Below, piece by piece: positions 45,059-52,363 of a stretch of DNA of 64,000 bases (position 1 is its first letter; every line of letters starts with the position of its first letter). Source of the DNA: CAXQZU01 sp964228555 (GTDB lineage: Bacteria; Planctomycetota; PLA2; JAEUHO01); NCBI GenBank assembly GCA_964228555.1, contig CAXQZU010000008.1, positions 4,201-68,200 on the forward strand, in the 5' to 3' direction. Both the position numbers and the translations under genes were made by a program. A model generated the notes under the pieces. The model was not told where the DNA came from, did not search any database, and worked only from the letters and a program-made list of their open reading frames with translations.

Positions 45059-46119
45059 TGGATGGCCCTCGCCAGCGCGCGGTCGAAGCGCGGCCAGGCC
45101 TCGTCGGGGATGAGGCCCATGTTGGCGATGCGGAAGGCCACCTTGGAGAGGTCGCCCTGCCCACCGTAGATCACGAAGCCGTCCTCGCGCATGCGGTCGT
45201 GGATGCGCGGGTAGTCCACGCCCGCCGGCAGGCGGAACGAGGTGATCGTGTGGCTGCGCAGCGACGGCGGCAGCATCATCTCCAGCCCCAGCCGGGTGGC
45301 CGTGGCGCGCACGTGCTCGCCCGCGCGGCGGTAGCGCGCGATGCGGCCCGCCACCGTCTCCTCCAGCAGCTCGTCGAGCGCGGCCTCGAAGGCTGCCAGC
45401 ACCTGGATGGCGGGCGTGAAGGGCGTGTCGCCGGCGCGCTGCTTGGCCAGCATCAGGCCCAGGTCGAGGTACACGCTGCGGCGCGCCAGCGGCAGGCCCT
45501 TGCGCACCAGCACGAACGAGATGCCGGGCAGGCCCTGGATGCACTTGTTGGCGGTGCAGCACACCGCGTCCGGCGCCACCGCAGCGAAGTCCAGCGCCTC
45601 GCCAGCCAGCCCGGAGACGCTGTCCACGAGGAAGCGAGCGCCGTGCTGGCGTGCCACCGCCGACAGGGCCGGCAGGTCGTTGAGCAGCCCGGTGGTGGTC
45701 TCGTGGTGCACGACCGCCAGCGTGTCGAGCCGGTGCTGCGCCAGCAGGGTGCCCACCGCAGCCGGGTCGGGGCGCTCGAACCACGACACCCGATGGCGCT
45801 CCACGCGGATGCGGTGTGCCTCGGCCATCTGCACCAGGCGGTCGCCGTAGACGCCGTTGTCCACGACCAGCATGCCCTCGCCCGCGCACGAGGCCACCAT
45901 CGCCTCCATGGCCGCGGTGCCCGAGCCCGTGAGCAGCGCCGCTTCCCAGCCAGCCTCGACGCCAAGCGCCCGCACCAGCCGCTCGCGCACGCGGCCCTGC
46001 ATCTCCAGCGGCTCGCGCTCCCGGTGGCACTGGTCGGGGCACTCGGCCAGCGCGCGACGCACCCGGGCCGACACGTTGATCGGCCCGGGGTTGAGCAGGA
46101 TGAAGGCGGGCGTGCTCAC
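45055..46119 (-). CDS. 2-aminoethylphosphonate:pyruvate aminotransferase-like enzyme
   Basis: This 354-aa fold-type I PLP enzyme would aminate phosphonoacetaldehyde to 2-aminoethylphosphonate. The start LLNPGPINVSARVRRAL, the GTAAMEA segment near 67-73, D166 in FLVDSVSG and the Schiff-base lysine K192 in CTANKCIQGLPG match the PhnW/AEP-transaminase group. Its ATG overlaps the stop of the decarboxylase beta subunit (ATGA, 46116-46119) and its stop overlaps the NTase start. With PEP mutase and decarboxylase upstream it acts in synthesis rather than breakdown. Related alanine-glyoxylate aminotransferases are an alternative without this context. Confidence 0.82.
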   Translation of the reverse strand: MSTPAFILLNPGPINVSARVRRALAECPDQCHREREPLEMQGRVRERLVRALGVEAGWEAALLTGSGTAAMEAMVASCAGEGMLVVDNGVYGDRLVQMAEAHRIRVERHRVSWFERPDPAAVGTLLAQHRLDTLAVVHHETTTGLLNDLPALSAVARQHGARFLVDSVSGLAGEALDFAAVAPDAVCCTANKCIQGLPGISFVLVRKGLPLARRSVYLDLGLMLAKQRAGDTPFTPAIQVLAAFEAALDELLEETVAGRIARYRRAGEHVRATATRLGLEMMLPPSLRSHTITSFRLPAGVDYPRIHDRMREDGFVIYGGQGDLSKVAFRIANMGLIPDEAWPRFDRALARAIQ

Positions 46120-46673
46120 GCCTGGCAGGCCCGCGCGAAGCGGCGGGCGATCTCGGGGGGCTCGTGCGTGACGCGCGCGATGCCGTGCATGTTGCCCTTG
46201 TCCACCTTCACCAGCAGCATGGCCGGGCCCTCGCGGCGCAGGAAGGCTGGCATCTCGGCCGCCAGCCGCTCCGCGGGCACGCGCTCGGCCCAGCGGTAGC
46301 CGCTGGCCCGCGCGATCTCCTCCAGCCGCACCTTGCCCGAGATCGTGCTCTGGTCGCCGGTGCTGCCGTGGGCCTCGTTGTCCAGCACCACGTGCAGCAG
46401 GTTGCGTGCGCCCGCAGCACCCGCCGAGGCCAGCACGCCGGCGCCCATCAGCACGTTGCCATCGCCGTCGAGCACCAGCACGCGGCGCGTGGGCCGGGCC
46501 AGCGCCACGCCCAGCCCGATGGACAGCGCCAGGCCCATGGAGCCGATCATGTAGAAGCTCGACTCGCGGTCCTTGGCCGTGAACACCTCGCGGCCGATCA
46601 TGCCGTTGCAGGCCACGAGCAGCTCGTCGCCGAGCGCATCCACCACGTGCTTGACAGCCTCAGCGCGAAGCAT
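46116..46673 (-). CDS. ppd: Phosphonopyruvate decarboxylase, TPP-binding (beta) subunit
   Basis: This 185-aa protein is the C-terminal, diphosphate-binding half of a thiamine enzyme that decarboxylates phosphonopyruvate to phosphonoacetaldehyde. The TPP-binding motif VLDGDGNVLMGAGVL with LHVVLDNEAHGSTG closing it is complete. The gene overlaps the alpha-subunit gene by 14 bases in another frame and the aminotransferase by four. Most phosphonopyruvate decarboxylases are one chain; the split layout is that of sulfopyruvate decarboxylase ComDE, which remains an alternative on sequence alone. Confidence 0.8.
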   Translation of the reverse strand: MLRAEAVKHVVDALGDELLVACNGMIGREVFTAKDRESSFYMIGSMGLALSIGLGVALARPTRRVLVLDGDGNVLMGAGVLASAGAAGARNLLHVVLDNEAHGSTGDQSTISGKVRLEEIARASGYRWAERVPAERLAAEMPAFLRREGPAMLLVKVDKGNMHGIARVTHEPPEIARRFARACQA

Positions 46674-47160
46674 CGAGCACCCCCGCGGGGACGATGAGCC
46701 CGCCCGGCACCTTGCGCCGGGCGATCTCCTGCGTGATGGCGGCCACGTCCTCGGCCACCGCGTCCTTGCGCAGCACGCGCCAGGGCAGGTCGATGAGGTC
46801 GAAGTACCGCGTCATGATCTCGCCCATGACGATGTGCTCGGGCGCGTCCTTGCCGCCCTCGCCGCGCCACGTGGTCACCAGCAGCGCCGGGATCTCGTAG
46901 ATGATGTTCAGGCTCACGAGCGCGTTCATGCACACGCCCAGCCCGCTGTTCTGCAGGAACACGGCCGGCTTGCGCCCCGCCATCCAGGCGCCTGCCGCAA
47001 GGCCCACGGCGCTGTCCTCGCGCACGGCCGACACGTAGCCCCAGCGCGGCTCCGCGTCGAAGCGCCGGATCACGCCCTTGAGCAGGGAGCAGGGCACGCC
47101 CGTGAAGAAGTCGTAGCCCTGCGCCTCGAGCGCGGACAGGAACTCGGTGGTCTTCGGCAT
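46660..47160 (-). CDS. ppd: Phosphonopyruvate decarboxylase, PYR-domain (alpha) subunit
   Basis: This 166-aa protein is the N-terminal half of the two-subunit decarboxylase. It has YDFFTGVPCSLLKGVIRRF, the TPP-activating glutamate region SAVREDSAVGLAAGA, and FLQNSGLGVCMNALVSLN with TWRGEGG, all diagnostic of the phosphonopyruvate/sulfopyruvate decarboxylase family. It begins 57 bases downstream of the PEP mutase gene and overlaps the beta subunit by 14 bases, so equal expression is likely. A CATACT hexamer (47169-47174) just upstream may give it its own start. Confidence 0.8.
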   Translation of the reverse strand: MPKTTEFLSALEAQGYDFFTGVPCSLLKGVIRRFDAEPRWGYVSAVREDSAVGLAAGAWMAGRKPAVFLQNSGLGVCMNALVSLNIIYEIPALLVTTWRGEGGKDAPEHIVMGEIMTRYFDLIDLPWRVLRKDAVAEDVAAITQEIARRKVPGGLIVPAGVLDASR

Positions 47161-47217
47161 CGGGCCCGAGTATGCCCTCGCGTGCCCGGCGGGGCACGCT
47201 TCTGCCGGCGCGCCGGC

Positions 47218-48834
47218 CTACTCCTCCAGCTGCGACCAGGCGCGCCGGTAGTCCTCGAAGGAGTCGATCTCCATCCAGCCCTTGAAGGTGTCGATGGTGC
47301 GCACGGCCACGCCGTGCTCCACCAGCGCCTGCACGAGGTCGGTGAGCGCGGCCGAGGCCAGGTCCTTGGCCTGGTGGACGGGGCCGCCCTTCTTGCGCAG
47401 CGCGTCCACCACCTCCATCACCTTGGCGGCGCCGGCGGGGCTGAGCATCAGCATGCCGACCCACTCGCCGTTGGCGCCGGGGATGTCGCGCCCGATGCGC
47501 TTGACGCCGTCGCCCGCGGTGAGCGAGCGGCCCGCGCCCACCGCCGGGTCGCCCGTCTCCACGAGGTCGCACAGCGTGCGGCCCGCGGCCCGCGGCGCGC
47601 GGTCCACGGCCAGCACCACGTCGCCCTCGGACTGCAGCAGGCGCTCCAGCAGGCCCTTGTCGAACAGGATGTCGCCGTACAGCACCACGCAGCGGCGCTT
47701 GAGCTCGGCGGCGGCGCTCAGCAGCGAGGAGAGCTCGCCCTGGCCCTCGGGCGCCACGTAGCGCCGCAGGTTGGGCATCGTGACGGCTTCCTTCTTCCAG
47801 CCCACCACCACGGCGATGTCCTTGATGCCGGCACCGTTGAGCGTGTCCACCTGCCGCTCCAGCAGCGGCTTGCCCTTGATGTCGAGCATCGCCTTGGGGC
47901 GGTCCTCGGTGAGCGAGCCCATGCCGGGCGAGGCGCCCGCCGCCAGCACGATGCCCGTGACATCCTTGCCGCCGCCGGGCAGGAAGGACTTCTCGTCCTT
48001 CTTCATCTGCGAGACGCCGATCAGGTCGTACACGTCCTCCAGCGGCACGATGATGTCATCCACCGCGGCGCAGCGCTGCTCGGCCTTGATGCGCGCGAAG
48101 GCCGTGCGCATGGCGCGGATCGACGCGCGCAGGCCGTGGTTGGCGTAGATCACGACCTTGAAGCCGGCCTTGGCCAGCTCGCCTGCCGTCGTCTGGCGGT
48201 AGATCGTGGGCACGCACACCAGCGGCGTGGTGCGGTCCCAGCGACGCGCGAACTCCATCACCTCGTCGGGCTCCTCCGACTTGCTGTGGATGAGCACCAT
48301 GTCGGCGCCCGCGTCGGCGTAGGCCCGGCCGCGGGCCAGCGCCTCGTCCATGCCCCAGCCCGCGATCAGCGCCTCGGTGCGCGCGATGACGAGGAAGTCC
48401 GGCGAGCGCCGCGTGCGGATGCAGGCGCGGATCTTGCCCGCATGCTCCTCCACCTCGGCCAGCTCGCGGCGAACGCCGGCATAGAACGAGCAGCGCTTGG
48501 GGAAGACGTTGTCCTCGATGCAGATGGCCGCGATCCCCTCGCGCTCGTACTCGCGCACGGTGTGGATCACGTTGATGGCGTTGCCGTAGCCGTTGTCGCA
48601 GTCGGCGATGATCGGGATGCCCACCACGCGCGCCATGCGGCCGGCGGCCAGCAGGTTGTCCGTCATCGTCAGGATGTTGGCGTCCGGCACGCCGTGCGAG
48701 GCCGAGATCTCGAAGCCCGAGGCCCAGATGGCGTCGAAGCCCGCCTCCTGGACCAGCTTGGCGCTCAGCGCGTCGTGGGCGCCGCCCACCAGCAGGGGGC
48801 CGGGGCGGCTCAGGCGCTCCTTGAGGCTCGTCAT
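47218..48834 (-). CDS. pepM: Phosphoenolpyruvate mutase fused to a nucleotidyltransferase domain
   Basis: This 538-aa fusion makes phosphonopyruvate from PEP, the committed step to C-P bonds. Residues about 1-290 form the isocitrate lyase-type barrel: GAHDALSAKL, ADCDNGYGNAINV (D78, D80) and EHAGKIRACI. The loop expected as EDKx5NS reads EDNVFPKRCS at 107-116. Residues about 295-538 are a nucleotidyltransferase (IVLAAG, RPKAMLDIKGKPLLERQ, LYGDILFD, WMEIDSFEDYRRA) like the PntC domain often fused to PepM, but its glycine loop has lost GxGxR. The ATG follows a GGAGAC site; TATCTT lies 53 bases upstream. Confidence 0.85.
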   Translation of the reverse strand: MTSLKERLSRPGPLLVGGAHDALSAKLVQEAGFDAIWASGFEISASHGVPDANILTMTDNLLAAGRMARVVGIPIIADCDNGYGNAINVIHTVREYEREGIAAICIEDNVFPKRCSFYAGVRRELAEVEEHAGKIRACIRTRRSPDFLVIARTEALIAGWGMDEALARGRAYADAGADMVLIHSKSEEPDEVMEFARRWDRTTPLVCVPTIYRQTTAGELAKAGFKVVIYANHGLRASIRAMRTAFARIKAEQRCAAVDDIIVPLEDVYDLIGVSQMKKDEKSFLPGGGKDVTGIVLAAGASPGMGSLTEDRPKAMLDIKGKPLLERQVDTLNGAGIKDIAVVVGWKKEAVTMPNLRRYVAPEGQGELSSLLSAAAELKRRCVVLYGDILFDKGLLERLLQSEGDVVLAVDRAPRAAGRTLCDLVETGDPAVGAGRSLTAGDGVKRIGRDIPGANGEWVGMLMLSPAGAAKVMEVVDALRKKGGPVHQAKDLASAALTDLVQALVEHGVAVRTIDTFKGWMEIDSFEDYRRAWSQLEE

Positions 48835-49030
48835 GGCGGGTCTCCGGGGTCGGCAGCGCCCAGCGGCGGCGCCGGACGGAGGTGCGAAGATAGCCACGCG
48901 CCCCGCGCCGGGCTCCCAAACCCCCGGCTGGAGGTCGTGGCGCGCCCCGCGCGCCCGGGGCCCGCCGGCCGCGCCCGGGACGGCCCTGCAACCGCACGGA
49001 ATGGCCCTCGCGCGGCCCCGATAGGTCGAT

Positions 49031-49049
49031 AGACCAAACGGTCTGTTTG
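49031..49049. promoter_or_regulatory. Nested palindromes, possible TetR-type operator
   Basis: AGACC-AAAC-GGTCT (49031-49044) overlaps CAAAC-GGTCT-GTTTG (49035-49049). Both are perfect 5-bp inverted repeats and sit in the AT-richer middle of the pepM/DUF1800 divergent region. The pattern resembles operators of TetR-family repressors; no such regulator gene is in the window. Confidence 0.4.
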
Positions 49050-49106
49050 TGCCTTGTTCGGGTGGCGTGCGGGGCGTGCCCCTAGCCCGGGGCCAGGCGC
49101 CGTTCC

Positions 49107-49112
49107 TATACT
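49107..49112 (+). promoter_or_regulatory. -10-like hexamer TATACT
   Basis: This is the best match to a standard -10 box in the window, 92 bases before the DUF1800 start. No clear -35 is seen at the expected distance. Confidence 0.4.
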
Positions 49113-49203
49113 TCCCTCGGGTCGCTGCCCGCGGCCCGCTGTGGCCCCGGGGCGTGGCCCGGCGGGTGCCCAGACAGGCTCTATGGGCCCGGAGTCCCAC
49201 GCC

Positions 49204-50844
49204 ATGCGCCTGCCGCGTGCCTCGTCGGTCCTCTCCCTGCTCGCCGGCCTCCCCGGCCTGCTGGTCGCCGGCCTCTCGCTGCTGCCCGCGGCCGCGGCCG
49301 AGGAGGTGGCGCCGGACGCCGTCCTCGACCAGCGCATCCGCCACGTGCTGCGGCGCACCAGCTTCGGCGTGCGGGCCAGCGACGTGGCCGAGGTCAAGCG
49401 CCTGGGCGTGGAGGCGTGGCTGTCGCGCCAGCTGGACGCGGAGAGCATCCCCGACCGCGAGGTGGAGGACCGCCTCAAGGGCTTCGAGTCGCTGCGGCTC
49501 TCGGGGGCCGAGTACTGGCGCATGCTCGACACGCGCGCACCGCGCGAGATGGTGCCCGGCCAGGGCGAGGACCGCATCGCCGCCGCGCAGCGTGCGCAGG
49601 CCGAGGCCAACCGGCTGCGCGAGCTGGCCGCACGCGAGGTGCCGGCCTCGGTGCTGCTGCGCGCCATCTACAGCCAGCGCCAGCTGCAGGAGGTGCTGCT
49701 CGACTTCTGGCGCAACCACTTCAACGTGGACGTCAGCAAGGACGACGTGCGCTACTACGTGGCCGACTGGGAGTCGCAGGTGCTGCGCAAGCACGTGTGG
49801 GGGTCCTTCGAGGACCTGCTCATGGCCACGGCCAAGCACCCCGCGATGCTCTACTACCTGGACAACCACGTGTCGCAGGCGCCGCTCGCGCGCGCCGACC
49901 GCGTGCTGCGCGGGCGCGACGACGAGCGCACCAACGGCCTCAACGAGAACTACGCCCGCGAGCTCATGGAGCTGCACACGGTGGGCGTGGACAACGGCTA
50001 CGACCAGGACGACGTGATCCAGCTCTCGCTGGTGCTCACGGGCTGGTCGATCGGCAACACGCCGGCCGACCGCGGCACCTTCGTGTTCCGCGAGGGCTTC
50101 CACGCGCGCGGGCCCAAGCGCGTCATGGGCAAGACGGTCAAGGCCGAGGGCGTGGAGGAAGGCGAGGAGATGGTGCGGTTCCTGGCGCAGCACAAGAACA
50201 CGCGCCAGTTCGTCTGCACCAAGCTGGTGCGCTTCCTGGTGGCCGACGTCCCGCCGGAATCCATCGTCAAGGCGGCCGTGGACACGTGGGCCAAGACCAA
50301 GGGCAGCCTGCGCGACGTGGTGCGGGCCATCGTGCTGCACCCCGACTTCTACGCGCCGGCGCACGTGGCCACCAAGGCCAAGACGCCCTTCGAGTTCGTC
50401 GCCAGCGCGCTGCGCGTGACGGGCGCCGACGTCGAGCGGCCCGAGGCCGTGATGTCGCGGCTGGGCGACATGTACCAGGACCTCTACCGCTGCGAGGACC
50501 CCACGGGCTACAGCGACCGCGCGGTGGACTGGATGGACCCGGGCGTGCTGGCCGTGCGCTGGCAGTTCGCCGCCGACCTGCTGGCCGGGCGCCTGGCAGG
50601 CGTGAAGGTGGACCAGAGCCCGCTGCTGGCCGAGTCGCGCCAGAACCCCGAGGTGTGGGAGTACGTGCTGGTGGACGGCCTGCTGGCCGGCCAGCAGCCC
50701 GGCACGCTCACCATGGCGCCCTTCCGCAAGCGCGTGAACGAGGTGCGCCGCACCGTGCGCCAGATGCGCCCCCAGGAGCGCCAGCGCGAGTTCAACGTGC
50801 TGGCCACGCTGCTGCTGGGTGCCCCCGAGTTCCAGCGCCAGTGA
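49204..50844 (+). CDS. DUF1800 family secreted protein
   Basis: This 546-aa exported protein of unknown function has a signal peptide at about 1-30 (LSLLAGLPGLLVAGLSLLPA). DUF1800 is recognisable from HVLRRTSFGVRASDVAEVKR, LLDFWRNHFNVDVSK, NGLNENYARELMELHTVGVDNGY and LVLTGWSI. Two in-frame starts, 49183 and 49204, are possible; the second gives the more usual signal peptide and has a CGGAG site. The gene is followed by DUF1501, a pairing found throughout Planctomycetota and Bacteroidota and thought to concern exported or carbohydrate-related functions. Confidence 0.88.
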   Translation: MRLPRASSVLSLLAGLPGLLVAGLSLLPAAAAEEVAPDAVLDQRIRHVLRRTSFGVRASDVAEVKRLGVEAWLSRQLDAESIPDREVEDRLKGFESLRLSGAEYWRMLDTRAPREMVPGQGEDRIAAAQRAQAEANRLRELAAREVPASVLLRAIYSQRQLQEVLLDFWRNHFNVDVSKDDVRYYVADWESQVLRKHVWGSFEDLLMATAKHPAMLYYLDNHVSQAPLARADRVLRGRDDERTNGLNENYARELMELHTVGVDNGYDQDDVIQLSLVLTGWSIGNTPADRGTFVFREGFHARGPKRVMGKTVKAEGVEEGEEMVRFLAQHKNTRQFVCTKLVRFLVADVPPESIVKAAVDTWAKTKGSLRDVVRAIVLHPDFYAPAHVATKAKTPFEFVASALRVTGADVERPEAVMSRLGDMYQDLYRCEDPTGYSDRAVDWMDPGVLAVRWQFAADLLAGRLAGVKVDQSPLLAESRQNPEVWEYVLVDGLLAGQQPGTLTMAPFRKRVNEVRRTVRQMRPQERQREFNVLATLLLGAPEFQRQ

Positions 50845-50866
50845 GCCCCTGCCGCACGCCGCATTC

Positions 50867-50911
50867 CCCGACTCGCCCGACTCGCCTGACTCGCCCGACT
50901 CGCCCGACCCG
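50867..50911 (+). repeat. Five tandem 9-base repeats between DUF1800 and DUF1501
   Basis: CCCGACTCG occurs in five head-to-tail copies, the third and fifth with one and two changes. The array fills most of the 82-base gap between the two genes, ends 15 bases before the DUF1501 ATG, and touches the ribosome binding region. Confidence 0.85.
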
Positions 50912-50926
50912 CCGAGGAGACCGCCC

Positions 50927-52231
50927 ATGAGCACCACGCGCCGTGACTTCCTGGCTGGCACCGCCGCCGGCGCGCTGGGCGCTGCGGGCCTCGGGGCCGC
51001 CGGCGGCCTGCTGCGCGCACGCACCGCGCAGGCGGCGCCGCCCGACAGCACGATCTCGGTCAAGCCCTGCACGGTGGTGGTGTTCCTGCGCGGCGGCCAG
51101 GACTCGCTCAACACCTTCGTGCCCTTCGGCGACCCGCGCTACTACGACCTGCGTCCCACCATCGCCATCCCGGCGGCGGGCCAGGCCCGGGGCGCGCTGC
51201 CCGCGGAGGGCATCTTCGGCTTCCACCCCGCCATGACGGGCTTCAAGCGCCTGTGGGACGAGAAGCTGCTGGCCGCCATCGTCAACACCGGCTCGCCCAA
51301 CGGCTCGCGCAGCCACTTCGACTGCCAGGACTTCATCGACTTCGGCACGGTGGGCGACAAGAGCGTCCACCAGGGCTGGCTCAACCGCTACCTGGCCGCC
51401 ACCTCCAGCGGCACGCCCGAGGGCGAGTTCCGCGCGCTGGCCATGCAGGGCCGGCTGCCGCGCAGCCTGCGCGGCGACTACCCCGTGCTGGCCGTGCCCG
51501 ACCGCCTCACCTTCCGTGGCGACAACGGCGAGGACGTGCTCGCGCTCTTCGACGACCTCTACAAGGCCCCGCCCAGCATGAAGGGCCCGGCGCAGATGGG
51601 CACGCGCCCGGACGAGGACGCGCTCACGCAGAACGGCCGCACCACCATCGACACGCTGCGCAAGCTGGAGAGCATCCTCGCGACCAAGCCGGCCGGCGAG
51701 CTCAAGTACCCGATCTCGGCCGGGCGCCTTGGCGTGCAGCTGCAGAAGACGGCGCGTGTCATCAAGAGCGGCCTGGGCCTGCAGGTGGTGGGCATCGACG
51801 TGGGCGGCTGGGACACGCACATCAACGAGGGCGGCCCGGCCGAGACCGACACGATGTGGCGCATGCTCGCCGGCCTGAGCGAGGCCATCACCACCTTCCT
51901 CGACGACGTCAAGGACATGCGCCGCTACGTGACGGTGCTCGTGGTGACCGAGTTCGGCCGCACGAACGAGGAGAACGGCAACCGCGGCACCGACCACGGC
52001 CACGGCTACACCATGTTCGCCGCCGGCGGCCCGGTGAGGGGCGGCAAGGCCTACGGCGAGTGGGCGGGACTCGAGCCCGCGCGCACCTACATGAACCGCG
52101 ACCTGGCCGTGACCACCGACTACCGCACGGTGTTCAGCGAGCTGCTGCTGGACCACATGAAGCTGCACCCGTCCAAGCAGCTGTTCCCCAAGTTCACGCC
52201 CCCCGAGGCGCGGCTGGGGCTGTTCGCCTAG
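50927..52231 (+). CDS. DUF1501 family protein, Tat-exported
   Basis: This 434-aa protein is related to sulfatase/phosphatase-fold proteins. It opens with a twin-arginine signal (TTRRDFLAGTAAGALGAAGL), so it crosses the membrane folded, possibly with a bound metal. Family motifs include VVVFLRGGQDSLNTFVP, GFHPAMTGFKRLWDE, SHFDCQDFIDFG, VGIDVGGWDTHINEG and VVTEFGRTNEENGNRGTDHGHG, which hold His/Asp residues suited to metal binding. It forms an operon with DUF1800 across the repeat array; a CGAGGAGAC site precedes its ATG. Confidence 0.9.
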   Translation: MSTTRRDFLAGTAAGALGAAGLGAAGGLLRARTAQAAPPDSTISVKPCTVVVFLRGGQDSLNTFVPFGDPRYYDLRPTIAIPAAGQARGALPAEGIFGFHPAMTGFKRLWDEKLLAAIVNTGSPNGSRSHFDCQDFIDFGTVGDKSVHQGWLNRYLAATSSGTPEGEFRALAMQGRLPRSLRGDYPVLAVPDRLTFRGDNGEDVLALFDDLYKAPPSMKGPAQMGTRPDEDALTQNGRTTIDTLRKLESILATKPAGELKYPISAGRLGVQLQKTARVIKSGLGLQVVGIDVGGWDTHINEGGPAETDTMWRMLAGLSEAITTFLDDVKDMRRYVTVLVVTEFGRTNEENGNRGTDHGHGYTMFAAGGPVRGGKAYGEWAGLEPARTYMNRDLAVTTDYRTVFSELLLDHMKLHPSKQLFPKFTPPEARLGLFA

Positions 52232-52320
52232 CCGGGCCCGGGACGTCCCGGGCCGGGCCGGGGCGCCTCGTGGCCGGTCGCCGGGCCAGTCCGCGCTTCC
52301 CGCGCGACCCCGTGGCCCCG

Positions 52321-52358
52321 TATCCTCCGCGCTCCCGCCGGCCCCGGCGGTGGAGGAC
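52321..52358 (+). promoter_or_regulatory. TATCCT hexamer and TGGAGGAC ribosome binding site for ilvE
   Basis: TATCCT (52321-52326) lies 38 bases before the GTG at 52364 and TGGAGGAC (52351-52358) five bases before it, giving a normal leadered start. Confidence 0.45.
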
Positions 52359-52363
52359 GCCCC

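Larger units (their letters stand above)
48835..49203. other. Divergent intergenic region, pepM / DUF1800
   Basis: No gene is visible in these 369 bases. On the left is the pepM leader with TATCTT (48887-48892, minus strand) and a GGAGAC site. In the centre is a lower-GC block with a palindrome (49031-49049). On the right is a TATACT hexamer (49107-49112, plus strand) for the DUF1800 gene. Confidence 0.5.

Noticed and set aside
46660..46673. Frameshift in the decarboxylase gene
   Set aside because: Both halves end and start cleanly at domain borders, as in ComD/ComE, and overlap by 14 bases; a true split is more likely than an error.
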